Shown piece by piece: positions 25,751 through 32,667 of a stretch of 64,000 bases of DNA. Source of the stretch: an uncultured Oscillospiraceae bacterium. Its GTDB lineage: Bacteria; Bacillota; Clostridia; Oscillospirales; Oscillospiraceae. The translations under genes and the position numbers were made by a program. The notes beneath the pieces were generated by a model. The model was not told where the DNA came from. It worked only from the letters and a program-made list of their open reading frames with translations, and searched no databases. Position 1 is the stretch's first letter, and each line of letters starts with the position of its first letter. The stretch is taken from NCBI GenBank assembly GCA_910587255.1, contig CAJUKT010000005.1:1-64000 (forward strand). Reading direction: 5' to 3'.

Positions 25751-25800
25751 CGGCGGTCTGGGCCGCGAGGATGCGTGCCGGGGCGGCAGGCGCAGCTTCT
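25751..25800 (+). repeat. R2-related repeat fragment
   Basis: CGGCGGTCTGGGCCGCGAGG and ATGCGTGCCGGGG align with the interior of the R2 copy at 44346-44431 (about 27 of 33 bases), and the block ends in GCAGCTTCT like the R2 terminus. The left terminal repeat was not found. It lies between permease 2 and the PHP gene. Confidence 0.5.
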
Positions 25801-25807
25801 GAACGGC

Positions 25808-25839
25808 AAACGGGGCGGACCGGCGGTCCGCCCCGTTTT
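25808..25839 (+). terminator. Intrinsic terminator-like hairpin before the PHP gene
   Basis: Arms AAACGGGGCGGACC and GGTCCGCCCCGTTT around a three-base loop, followed by a T run. It should reduce read-through from the transporter into the PHP gene, although no separate PHP promoter was recognised. Confidence 0.75.
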
Positions 25840-25872
25840 CGCCCCCAATTCCACAAAGAAAGGAAGCGCGGC

Positions 25873-26886
25873 ATGGACTTTATCTCACCCGGAGCCCGGC
25901 AGTACAAGGCCAACCTGCACTGCCACTCCAACCTGTCCGACGGCAGGCTCACCCCGGAGGAGCTGGTGCGGGCGTATCGGGAGCAGGGCTATTCCATCCT
26001 GGCCATCACCGACCACGAGGCGTCCTATGACCACACGGCGGCCTCCCAACCCGATTTTCTGCTGGTGACGGGGTATGAGGCGTATATACGCCCCTCCCCC
26101 GACTGCCGCCTGGATCACTACGGCCCGGAGATCCACCTGAACCTGCTGGCCAAGGACCCCCATAACACCACCCTCATCGGGTTTGACCCCAAGTTCTGCA
26201 AGTACATGCCCCCGGAGGAGGCGGCCCGGCGCGAAAAAGCGGGGGAGCTGGGCCCCCGCCGCTACGACCGGGGCTACATCCAGGCGTTCATCGATCAGGC
26301 CCGGGCGAGCGGGTATCTGGTGAGCTATAACCACCCCTGCTGGTCCATGGAGAGCCAGGAGGATATTTTGTCCTGCTCGGGCTGCTTCAGCCTGGAGCTG
26401 TTTAACACCGGCTCCATGAAAATCAGCGGCGCGGAGGACAATGTGGCGCTGTACGACGCAATGCTGCGCAGGGGAAAGCGGCCCTATGTCCACGGGGCGG
26501 ACGACAACCATAACCACCATCCCTTCGGCTCCCCCATGTGCGACTCCTTCGGCGCGTGGACCATGGTGCTCTCGGAGGGGCTGAGCTACCCGGCGGTGAT
26601 CCGGGCGCTGGAGGCGGGGCGGTTTTACGCCAGCACCGGCCCGGCCTTTACCCGGCTGTCCTTCCAGGGGAAAAGGGTCCTGATGGAATTTTCCGGCGCC
26701 CAGCGCGCCATCATGCACATGAGCCCCAAGTGGGCGCTCAACCTGTGGGCCCGGGCCGGGGAGCCCTTTGACCGGGCGGAGTTTGACATCCCGGACCGGG
26801 CGCCCTACGTGTACTTCTCCCTGCTGGACGGGGACGGCAGGCGGGCCGTCACCCGAGCCTTCACCCGGGAGGAGCTGGGCATTTAG
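25873..26886 (+). CDS. PHP-domain phosphoesterase
   Basis: 337 residues. PHP metal-site motifs in order: NLHCHSNLSDG (H-x-H), ILAITDHEASYDH (D-H), a glutamate in VTGYEAYI, LVSYNHPCW (N-H-P) and VHGADDNHNHHP near the C-terminal third. PHP enzymes use a trinuclear metal centre to hydrolyse phosphomonoesters or cyclic phosphodiesters. Position after a UgpB-like transporter suggests an organophosphate derived from imported glycerophosphodiester. Start ATG 25873 behind AAAGAAAGGAAG; the frame extending upstream crosses the terminator and is not expected to be translated. Confidence 0.85.
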   Translation: MDFISPGARQYKANLHCHSNLSDGRLTPEELVRAYREQGYSILAITDHEASYDHTAASQPDFLLVTGYEAYIRPSPDCRLDHYGPEIHLNLLAKDPHNTTLIGFDPKFCKYMPPEEAARREKAGELGPRRYDRGYIQAFIDQARASGYLVSYNHPCWSMESQEDILSCSGCFSLELFNTGSMKISGAEDNVALYDAMLRRGKRPYVHGADDNHNHHPFGSPMCDSFGAWTMVLSEGLSYPAVIRALEAGRFYASTGPAFTRLSFQGKRVLMEFSGAQRAIMHMSPKWALNLWARAGEPFDRAEFDIPDRAPYVYFSLLDGDGRRAVTRAFTREELGI

Positions 26887-26909
26887 AAAATACGGAGGAG
26901 GTAGTTTGA

Positions 26910-28034
26910 ATGAAAAAGCGGCTTTTCCGGTGGGCGGCGCTGGCGGCGGCCGCCGCGCTGTGCTTGTCTGCGTGGGGCTGCGCCCCGGCAGAGAAGGATA
27001 TTGATGTGCCCGGCCAGAATGCCCCCACCCCGCCCGCCCAGACGGAGGGCGCCTTCCGCATGACGCAGGAGGGCTCCGTGCGCAACGAGAAATTCCGGGA
27101 GCGGAAGGAGTTCGCCGGTTTCATCGGACGGGCGGAGTCCAAATTTCTGATTGCGGGCCTCAACCAGGCCATGACCCCCCAGGGGATCAGCTACAGCGGG
27201 GAGACCGGCCTTGCCTACATCACGTCCTACGCCATCACCGACACCCCCTCCGCCATCACCGGCGTATCGCTGGACACCGGGGAGCTGACGGCGGAGTACT
27301 ACCTGTTTAACCCGGACGGCTCCCCCTTTACCAGCCATGTGGGGGGGATCGCGGCGGTGGGGAATACCCTCTATGTGTCCGCCAAGCTGGACTCCGACGG
27401 GAGCTACAGCGTGGCCGTGCTGTCCCTGGACCAGCTGCCCCCCTCCGGCAGCCATGACGTGACGGTGGAGCAGACCATCCCGGTGCCCGTCTCCCCGTCC
27501 TTCCTGAACTACTCCCGGGGGACGCTGTGGGTGGGCAATTTCTACCACCCCAAGGCGGACTATAACCTGTCCCCGGAGCTCAACTTCACCACCCGGAGCG
27601 CGGACGGCGAGTACGGCTGCTATATCCTGGGCTACCGCATGGGGGAGGACGGGGCGCTTTCCATCCCCGACGGGGAGAAATATCCCGTCCCGGACTGCGC
27701 CATGGCGGCCCCTGACCGCATCCAGGGGGTGTGCTGCCTGGGGGACGAGGTGATCCTCAGCCAGTCCTATGGCCGGGGGGCAAACTCCACGCTCCTGTTC
27801 TACCAGGTCCCCGAGGGGGATGGGTTTGACGGCACGCTGGACGTGTGCGGCCACGATATCCCATGCTACATCCTGGACAGTGCCCGGCAGAGCCAGGCCA
27901 TGACCGCAATGCCCATGACGGAGGGGCTGTGCCTCAGCCCGGACGGGGTGCTGGTGCTCTTTGAGTCCGGCTCCAGCCGGTACAGCGACGGAAAATACCG
28001 CACCGACCATGTGTGGGAGCTGAAGGGCCAATAG
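26910..28034 (+). CDS. Lipoprotein of unknown function, beta-propeller-like
   Basis: 374 residues. A signal with lipobox LSAWGC is followed by a linker and a long beta-rich domain with regularly spaced strand patterns (GISYSGETGLAYITSYAITD, VGGIAAVGNTLYVSAKLDSD, GTLWVGNFYHPKADYN, GLCLSPDGVLVLFESGSSRY), suggesting a six- or seven-bladed propeller. No enzyme motif is recognised. It follows the PHP gene by 23 bases with its own AAATACGGAGGAGG site. It should be anchored on the outer face of the membrane and may bind or process the substrate of the upstream transporter. Confidence 0.75.
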   Translation: MKKRLFRWAALAAAAALCLSAWGCAPAEKDIDVPGQNAPTPPAQTEGAFRMTQEGSVRNEKFRERKEFAGFIGRAESKFLIAGLNQAMTPQGISYSGETGLAYITSYAITDTPSAITGVSLDTGELTAEYYLFNPDGSPFTSHVGGIAAVGNTLYVSAKLDSDGSYSVAVLSLDQLPPSGSHDVTVEQTIPVPVSPSFLNYSRGTLWVGNFYHPKADYNLSPELNFTTRSADGEYGCYILGYRMGEDGALSIPDGEKYPVPDCAMAAPDRIQGVCCLGDEVILSQSYGRGANSTLLFYQVPEGDGFDGTLDVCGHDIPCYILDSARQSQAMTAMPMTEGLCLSPDGVLVLFESGSSRYSDGKYRTDHVWELKGQ

Positions 28035-28042
28035 GCGCGCAA

Positions 28043-28072
28043 AAAGGAGAGGGGGCGTTCCCCCTCTCCTTT
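28043..28072. terminator. Bidirectional terminator
   Basis: Palindrome with arms AAAGGAGAGGGGG and its complement, preceded by AAAAA (a T run for the minus strand) and followed by TTT. It serves the lipoprotein gene and the leftward mgtC pair. Confidence 0.85.
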
Positions 28073-28074
28073 GG

Positions 28075-28096
28075 TTTAGGGCTTGTTTGAAAATTA
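28075..28096. repeat. R1 repeat end, solitary
   Basis: TTAGGGCTTGTTTGAAAATT is identical to the left end of the R1 copy at 22029-22048. Only this end is present. The stop codon (TAA) of the adjacent MgtC protein is read from its last bases. Confidence 0.7.
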
Positions 28097-28795
28097 GAGC
28101 TCCTCGGCGACCTCCACGCCCTTGATGTCGTAGAGCTGGGCCAGCATCTGGCTGATCTCCTGCTTGTCGCTGCGCTTGTTCAGGCGCAGGGTGAGGATGA
28201 CGCAGGAGGCGGATTTGTCCCCCGAGGCGCTGCGGGTGATCTCCATGTCCAGCAGCTTCATCCCCTTTTCCCGGCAGAACTTCAGTACGTTCTCCAGGCA
28301 GGGCCGCCCGCTGTACTCCATGTACAGGTTGATTTCCGGGGCGCTGTCCATCAGGCGGTACTCCAGCTTGGCCAGGCAGAACTCCGCCAGGATGATGATG
28401 ACGGTGGTGATGAGTCCCCCGGCGTAAAAGCCCGCGCCCAGGGACAGCCCGATAACCGCCGCCACCCAAAGCCCGGCGGCGGTGGTCAGGCCCTTGACCC
28501 GGTTGCGCCGGGTGACGATGATGCACCCCGCGCCGATGAAGCCCACCCCGGCCACCACCTGGGCGCCCAGCCGGGCCATGTCGGTGTAATACCCCAGGTT
28601 CAGATAGAGGTACTGGCTGGTCAGGGTGGTCATAGCCGCCCCCAGGCAGATGAGGATATGGGTGCGGAAGCCCGCCGCCCGCCGCTTATAGGTCCGCTCC
28701 ATGCCGATGATGCCGCCGCACAGCACCGCCAGCAGCATCCGCACCGCCGCCGAGGTGAAGTTCACCTCCACCAGCCGGTCAAAAAAAGTCAGCAT
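28094..28795 (-). CDS. MgtC/SapB family membrane protein, copy 2
   Basis: 233 residues. The N-terminal half has the MgtC signature: GGIIGMERTYKRRAAGFRTH, LICLGAAMTTLTSQYL, ARLGAQVVAGVGFIGAGCII and VKGLTTAAGLWVAAVIGLS, spread over about four or five membrane segments. The C-terminal 90 residues form an ACT-like cytosolic domain. MgtC proteins act in magnesium homeostasis and in some pathogens modulate the F-ATPase. It follows its paralogue by 13 bases. The stop codon lies in a repeat end. Confidence 0.88.
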   Translation of the reverse strand: MLTFFDRLVEVNFTSAAVRMLLAVLCGGIIGMERTYKRRAAGFRTHILICLGAAMTTLTSQYLYLNLGYYTDMARLGAQVVAGVGFIGAGCIIVTRRNRVKGLTTAAGLWVAAVIGLSLGAGFYAGGLITTVIIILAEFCLAKLEYRLMDSAPEINLYMEYSGRPCLENVLKFCREKGMKLLDMEITRSASGDKSASCVILTLRLNKRSDKQEISQMLAQLYDIKGVEVAEEL

Positions 28796-28808
28796 TGTAT
28801 TCCACCCC

Positions 28809-29534
28809 CTATACCTCGTCGATGGCGATCACCCGGTCCAGCTCATAGATCGCCATAATCATCCGCCCGTGGGTGCGCGGCTGGCTCAGCCGGATGGAAA
28901 ACACCGCGCAGGGATACAGGGCGGATTCCTTTCGGTCCTGGATGATATCCACCTCGTATATCCGGGCCCCCTGCTCCTTGATCCGGCCGATGATGGCGCC
29001 CACGTCGTCCAGCGAGGTGAATTCCACATAGATGTTCATGTTGTGGGCGCGGGAGACGATGATCGCGTCGATGTGGGGCAGCAGGCAGATGCACAGGAGG
29101 ATGAGGGCAAAGGCCAGGAACATGCACTCGTAAAAGCCCGCGCCGATGGCCAGGCCCATGCAGGCCGAGGCCCAGAGCCCGGCGGCGGTGGTCAGGCCCT
29201 TGACCTCCTGCCGGTCTGTGACCAGGATAGTGCCCGCGCCTAAAAAGCCGATGCCGTTGATGACCTGGGCCCCAAAGCGGGACACGTCGGTGCGGATGCC
29301 CACGTCAAGGGCCTTCTCCGCCCAGCGCCCGGCCAGCATCGCGTGCTCGTACTGGCTGAGGAGCATGGCCAGGGCCGCCCCCAGGCATACAAACATATAG
29401 GTGCGGAAGCCCGCCGCCCGGCCCTTTTTGGCGCGGTCGATGCCCAGCATCCCGCCAAACAGCATGGCCGCCAGGAGGCGCACCACCACGGAGAGCAGAT
29501 TGAATTGCCGCAGATAATCGAAAAGATCCGCCAT
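28809..29534 (-). CDS. MgtC/SapB family membrane protein, copy 1
   Basis: 241 residues. The same motifs as its neighbour: GGMLGIDRAKKGRAAGFRTY, VSRFGAQVINGIGFLGAGTI, VKGLTTAAGLWASACMGLA, then an ACT-like C-terminal domain (MNIYVEFTSLDDVGAIIGRI). Start: ATG 29534 behind AAGGGAGGATGG; the extra 22 residues of the longer frame would cover the leader hairpin. It is the first gene of a two-gene operon with a structured leader. Confidence 0.88.
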   Translation of the reverse strand: MADLFDYLRQFNLLSVVVRLLAAMLFGGMLGIDRAKKGRAAGFRTYMFVCLGAALAMLLSQYEHAMLAGRWAEKALDVGIRTDVSRFGAQVINGIGFLGAGTILVTDRQEVKGLTTAAGLWASACMGLAIGAGFYECMFLAFALILLCICLLPHIDAIIVSRAHNMNIYVEFTSLDDVGAIIGRIKEQGARIYEVDIIQDRKESALYPCAVFSIRLSQPRTHGRMIMAIYELDRVIAIDEV

Positions 29535-29671
29535 GGAACCATCCTCCCTTGCGGTTGAGGCCGCAAAAGCGGGCCCAACTAATGTGACGGCAGACCACAC
29601 CCCTACAGGGAGGGTGGTCTGCTTTGTTGGACGGACTGTGAAATTGCGCCGCGCCGTGTGGGGCGCAGGTT
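29535..29671 (-). promoter_or_regulatory. Structured 5' leader of the mgtC operon (candidate riboswitch-like element)
   Basis: About 137 bases between the predicted transcript start and ATG. In minus-strand order: GTCC and CCAAC (29630-29626), a nine-base stem GCAGACCAC (29622-29614) with GTGGTCTGC (29598-29590), then GTTGG (29579-29575), which can pair with the upstream CCAAC or, instead, with CAAC at 29557-29554 in a hairpin that ends just before the ribosome binding site. Two exclusive folds are therefore possible. It does not match an M-box as I know it. Confidence 0.5.
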
Positions 29672-29677
29672 TAACCT

Positions 29678-29706
29678 AGTGTACCGCATAGCGGCGGCTT
29701 TGTCAA
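29678..29706 (-). promoter_or_regulatory. Sigma-A promoter for the mgtC operon
   Basis: On the minus strand: TTGACA (29706-29701), 17-base spacer, TACACT (29683-29678). Confidence 0.78.
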
Positions 29707-29950
29707 TGGGGGTTTGTGAAAAATATACGAAAGATACGGTGCGGGCGGGGTGGTTTTAATTGCTCTTGCCATATTATGCAAGGGGAGGCTGTGGTGTGCC
29801 TGGGAAAGCGGGCCGCGTTATCAGCTGCCAGATCAGGGGAGACGGAAGCTAACATAAGGGCGGCGCTGAAAGCGAGCATCTGATTGGCTCAATGCGGCGA
29901 AAATGCTTTTCCCAGCCCATCAAACCGGGGCTGCGCAAAGCCGGATTTTG
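29707..29950. other. Gap between mgtC promoter and tmRNA terminator; nothing recognised
   Basis: The 244 bases contain no convincing open frame, hairpin or repeat seen elsewhere in the window. Confidence 0.5.
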
Positions 29951-29990
29951 AAAAACGCCGCCGCGAACGTCATATCGTTCGCGGCGGCGT
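29951..29990 (-). terminator. Intrinsic terminator of tmRNA
   Basis: Arms ACGCCGCCGCGAACG and complement around TCATAT; on the minus strand the stem is followed by TTTTT. It starts immediately at the tmRNA 3' end. Confidence 0.88.
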
Positions 29991-30336
29991 GGTGGAGGCG
30001 AGGGGAATCGAACCCCTGTCCGAAAGCGCTTCCACAGGAACCTCTCCGAGCGCAGACGATCCTTTACATTCCCTTACTCAGACGCGGGTCGTCACGCTGC
30101 TGAGCTTGGTAGAGTCATGATGCGTGGCGCGGTCAACTCTTTCCGCACGCACGGGCACCACTGAGATGACGCCCACACCCGGCTCGTGGTCCTTCCGGGC
30201 GGGACGGCCGCGTTAAGCCGCGGCGAGAACTACGTTATCGTTGTTCTTTAATTTATAAGTTGCCCGTTTTAAGGATGTCAGGCGCATCCGCTCGCTATTC
30301 CTGCTTCTGTACCCCCGTCGAAACCAGTACGCCCCC
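29990..30336 (-). ncRNA. ssrA: tmRNA (transfer-messenger RNA)
   Basis: 347 nt. The 5' end GGGGGCGTACTGGTTTCGAC and the 3' end with a T-arm (GGTTCGATTCCCC) and encoded CCA form a tRNA-like domain; GGGGGCG pairs with CGCCTCC in the acceptor stem, with one G-U pair. The tag frame starts at a GCA resume codon and reads ATYKLKNNDNVVLAAA before TAA. tmRNA frees stalled ribosomes and tags the nascent protein for proteolysis. It lies in the order smpB, cyclophilin, ssrA on the minus strand, so its protein partner SmpB is two genes upstream. Confidence 0.97.
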
Positions 30337-30388
30337 GTCGGGGCGGCCGAAAGCCGCCGGGACGGCGCTGAGCGCCGGATGCCGTGGG

Positions 30389-30907
30389 TTATACCTTTTC
30401 CGGCGCGGGATAATCCACGCCCTGGGTGTCCACAGTGACCCGCTTCATCACCTGGTCCTGCTTGGGGCGGTCGTTCCAGTCCCGTTTGGCGGAAACAATG
30501 GCGTCCGCCGTTTCCATCCCCTCTACCACCTTGCCGAAGGCGGCGTATCCGCCGTCCAGGTGGGGGGCGTCGGCCACCATCACGAAGAACTGGCTGCCCG
30601 CCGAGTCCATGCTCATGGCCCGGGCCATGGACAGCACGCCCCGGGTGTGGAGCAGCCCGTTTTGAAAGCCGTTCTGGGAGAACTCGCCCTTGATGGAATA
30701 GCCCGGGCCGCCGGTGCCCGCGCCGTCCGGGTCGCCCCCCTGGATCATGAAGCCGGGGATGACCCGGTGGAAAACCAGCCCGTCGTAAAAGCCGGACTGT
30801 ACCAGGGAAATAAAATTGTTTACCGTGTTGGGCGCGACGTCGGGATAGAGCTCCGCCTTCATCACGCCGCCGCTCTCCATCTCAATGGTGACGATGGGAT
30901 TGCTCAT
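30389..30907 (-). CDS. Cyclophilin-type peptidyl-prolyl isomerase
   Basis: 172 residues, a single cyclophilin domain: FHRVIPGFMIQGGDPDGAGT, GVLSMARAMSMDSAGSQFFV and HLDGGYAAFGKVVEGM include the conserved Arg, Phe, Gln and His of the active site. No signal peptide, so it is a cytosolic folding catalyst. Start ATG 30907 lies eight bases after AAAGGGA; the ATG at 30916 touches the site and is unlikely. It sits between smpB and ssrA on the same strand. Confidence 0.92.
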   Translation of the reverse strand: MSNPIVTIEMESGGVMKAELYPDVAPNTVNNFISLVQSGFYDGLVFHRVIPGFMIQGGDPDGAGTGGPGYSIKGEFSQNGFQNGLLHTRGVLSMARAMSMDSAGSQFFVMVADAPHLDGGYAAFGKVVEGMETADAIVSAKRDWNDRPKQDQVMKRVTVDTQGVDYPAPEKV

Positions 30908-30928
30908 GGTTACCATCCCTTTCTCTTT

Positions 30929-31390
30929 TCAATACCGGCCCCGTGAGGCCCGGTCCATCTCGCGCTTGGCGTCCCGCCGGGCGGCGGCCTCCCGCTTGTC
31001 GTAGAGCTTTTTGCCGCGGGCCAGCGCCAGCTCCACCTTCACCCGGGGGCCGGAGAAGTACAGCGAGAGCGGGATCAGGGAATAGCCGTCCTGCTGCACC
31101 CGGGCCTGGAGCTTGCGGATCTCCCGGCGGTGGAGTAGCAGCCTTCTGGTGCGCCGGGGGTCCTTGTTGAAGATATTGCCCTTCTCATAGGGGGATATGT
31201 GCATCCCGTACAGGAACATCTCCCCGTCCTTCACCGCGCAGAAGGAGTCCCGCAGGTTCACCGCCCCCAGCCGGATGGACTTGACCTCCGTGCCGGCCAG
31301 CTCGATGCCCGCCTCGTACTTGTCCTCGATGAAATAGTCGTGGAACGCCTTCCGATTGGAGGCGATCTGCTTGGTAGACTGCTTGGCCAT
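30929..31390 (-). CDS. smpB: SsrA-binding protein SmpB
   Basis: 153 residues. Family blocks [49 protein letters not shown] and the basic C-terminal tail [20 protein letters not shown] that enters the mRNA channel. SmpB binds tmRNA and brings it to stalled ribosomes. Start ATG 31390 follows AAAGGAGGG; the longer frame has no support. It is co-directional with the cyclophilin and tmRNA genes. Confidence 0.96.
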   Translation of the reverse strand: MAKQSTKQIASNRKAFHDYFIEDKYEAGIELAGTEVKSIRLGAVNLRDSFCAVKDGEMFLYGMHISPYEKGNIFNKDPRRTRRLLLHRREIRKLQARVQQDGYSLIPLSLYFSGPRVKVELALARGKKLYDKREAAARRDAKREMDRASRGRY

Positions 31391-31424
31391 GGGGCGTCCC
31401 TCCTTTCTCCCACCGTAGTATGAT

Positions 31425-31453
31425 AGCATACCACACCATTTGCGGGAATGCAA
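31425..31453 (-). promoter_or_regulatory. Promoter for smpB
   Basis: On the minus strand: TTGCAT (31453-31448), 17-base spacer, TATGCT (31430-31425), 34 bases before the smpB start. Confidence 0.6.
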
Positions 31454-31464
31454 GGGAAAATACG

Positions 31465-31493
31465 CCCCGTAATATTACAATTATATTACGGGG
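31465..31493. promoter_or_regulatory. Palindrome between smpB and murI (possible operator)
   Basis: Perfect 11-base arms CCCCGTAATAT (31465-31475) and ATATTACGGGG (31483-31493) with a seven-base spacer. It lies just upstream of both divergent promoters and has no T run, so it resembles a dimer binding site more than a terminator. Confidence 0.5.
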
Positions 31494-31511
31494 AATTCAA
31501 AAAATCCGCTC

Positions 31512-31540
31512 TTGTTTTTATGCCGCCGGTAGCATATAAT
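31512..31540 (+). promoter_or_regulatory. Promoter for murI
   Basis: TTGTTT (31512-31517), 17-base spacer, TATAAT (31535-31540). Confidence 0.7.
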
Positions 31541-31570
31541 ATCATGGTTTCAACTCAGCCGCTGTTTGGA

Positions 31571-31595
31571 CATATTGGCAATGTTTCAACAAGCC
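31571..31595. repeat. R1 repeat end, solitary
   Basis: CATATTGGCAATG then TTTCAACAAGCC matches the right end of the R1 copy at 22167-22192. It lies in the murI leader; the other end is not recognisable nearby. Confidence 0.5.
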
Positions 31596-31650
31596 ATAGA
31601 ATGCGCGCCCGGTCCGGGCGCGGCACATCGCCCGAAAAGGGAGGATATCC

Positions 31651-32466
31651 ATGGATACAAGGCCCATCGGCGTATTTGACTCCGGCCTGGGGGGGCTCAC
31701 CGCCCTGCGGGAGCTGGCCCGGCTGATGCCGGAGGAGGACCTGGTTTATTTCGGCGACACCGGGCGGGTGCCCTACGGCGGCCGTTCGCCGGAGGTCATC
31801 GTCAAATACGCCCGGCAGGACGTGGCCTTCCTGCGCACCTTTGACCCCAAGGCCATTGTCATCGCCTGCGGGACCGTGTCCGCCACCGCCCTGGAGGTGC
31901 TGCGGGAGGAGAACCCCATCCCCATCTTCGGCGTGGTGGGGCCCACCGCCCGGGCCGCCGCCCATGTGACCCGGAACGGGCGGGTGGGCCTCATCGGGAC
32001 CCGGGCCTCCATCCGCTCGGGGGCCTACGAGCGGGCGCTGAACCAGCTGCATCCCGGCGTGGAGGTGACGGCCCGGGCCTGCCCCCTGCTGGTGCCGCTG
32101 GTGGAAAACGGGCGCTTCCGCCCGGGCGACACGGTGGCGGAGACGGTGGTGTCGGAGTACTTAGCCCCCGTGAAGGCCGCGGGGGTGGACGCGCTGATCT
32201 TGGGCTGCACCCACTATCCCCTGATGAAGGATATCATCGGCGGGTTCATGGGGGCGGAGACCGCTCTGGTGGACGCGGGGGAGCAGTGCGCCCGGTGGGT
32301 GAAGAAGCAGCTGGAGTGGGACGGGCTGCGCAATGCCCGCCCCGGCGCGGGCCGGCACCGTTTTTTTGTCAGCGACAGCGCCGGGGACTTCTCCGAGCTG
32401 GCCTCCGTGTTTTTGGGGGAGGATGTCCACGGCGGGGTGGAGCAGATCGACATTACAGCGTACTAA
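31651..32466 (+). CDS. murI: Glutamate racemase
   Basis: 271 residues. N-terminal IGVFDSGLGGLTALRELARL, YFGDTGRVPYGGRSPE, first catalytic Cys in IVIACGTVSATAL and second in LILGCTHYPLM. It makes D-glutamate for peptidoglycan. Oddity: the residue after the first Cys is Gly (ACGTVS), where the family usually has Asn (ACNTAS). The stop codon TAA lies at the very edge of an R1 repeat. Start ATG 31651 follows GGGAGG. Confidence 0.93.
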   Translation: MDTRPIGVFDSGLGGLTALRELARLMPEEDLVYFGDTGRVPYGGRSPEVIVKYARQDVAFLRTFDPKAIVIACGTVSATALEVLREENPIPIFGVVGPTARAAAHVTRNGRVGLIGTRASIRSGAYERALNQLHPGVEVTARACPLLVPLVENGRFRPGDTVAETVVSEYLAPVKAAGVDALILGCTHYPLMKDIIGGFMGAETALVDAGEQCARWVKKQLEWDGLRNARPGAGRHRFFVSDSAGDFSELASVFLGEDVHGGVEQIDITAY

Positions 32467-32629
32467 GAACCTGTATTCACAGCCGAAACCGCCGGATGAC
32501 TGAGGGATTTTTCCGACAGGCAAGGCAAATTTTCGCAGGAATAATTAGGTCTATTTCAAGAAAATTTAACGCCGCATGCCGGGAAAAGACCTGGCCGGAC
32601 GGTGAATTGAGGTTGTGAATACAGGTTCT
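32466..32629. repeat. R1 palindromic repeat, copy 2 (164 bp)
   Basis: Terminal inverted repeats AGAACCTGTATTCACAGCC (32466-32484) and the complement of AGAACCTGTATTCACAACC (32611-32629), 18 of 19 matching. The core (GAGGGATTTTTCCGA, CAGGCAAGGC, TATTTCAAGAAAA) aligns over about 95 bases with the opposite-strand core at 22031-22192, although the ends differ. It begins within the murI stop codon. No coding potential. Confidence 0.78.
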
Positions 32630-32667
32630 AAAGGTACGGCAGCCTGATATCGTAGCGAGGGAAAGCC

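Noticed and set aside
29535..29671. M-box (ykoK) magnesium riboswitch before mgtC
   Set aside because: The conserved M-box sequence blocks could not be found; only generic alternative stems are visible, so it is reported as a candidate element instead.
29990..30070. tRNA gene
   Set aside because: The T-arm-like sequence with encoded CCA is the 3' end of tmRNA; no anticodon arm is present and the matching 5' half is 270 bases away.
30316..30321. Further Spo0A boxes (partial GTCGAA matches in tmRNA and inside cysS)
   Set aside because: They are single or incomplete and lie in coding or RNA gene sequence, so chance is the simpler explanation.
22031..32629. CRISPR repeats
   Set aside because: The repeats are isolated, 70-185 bp long and not regularly spaced; no cas genes are present.
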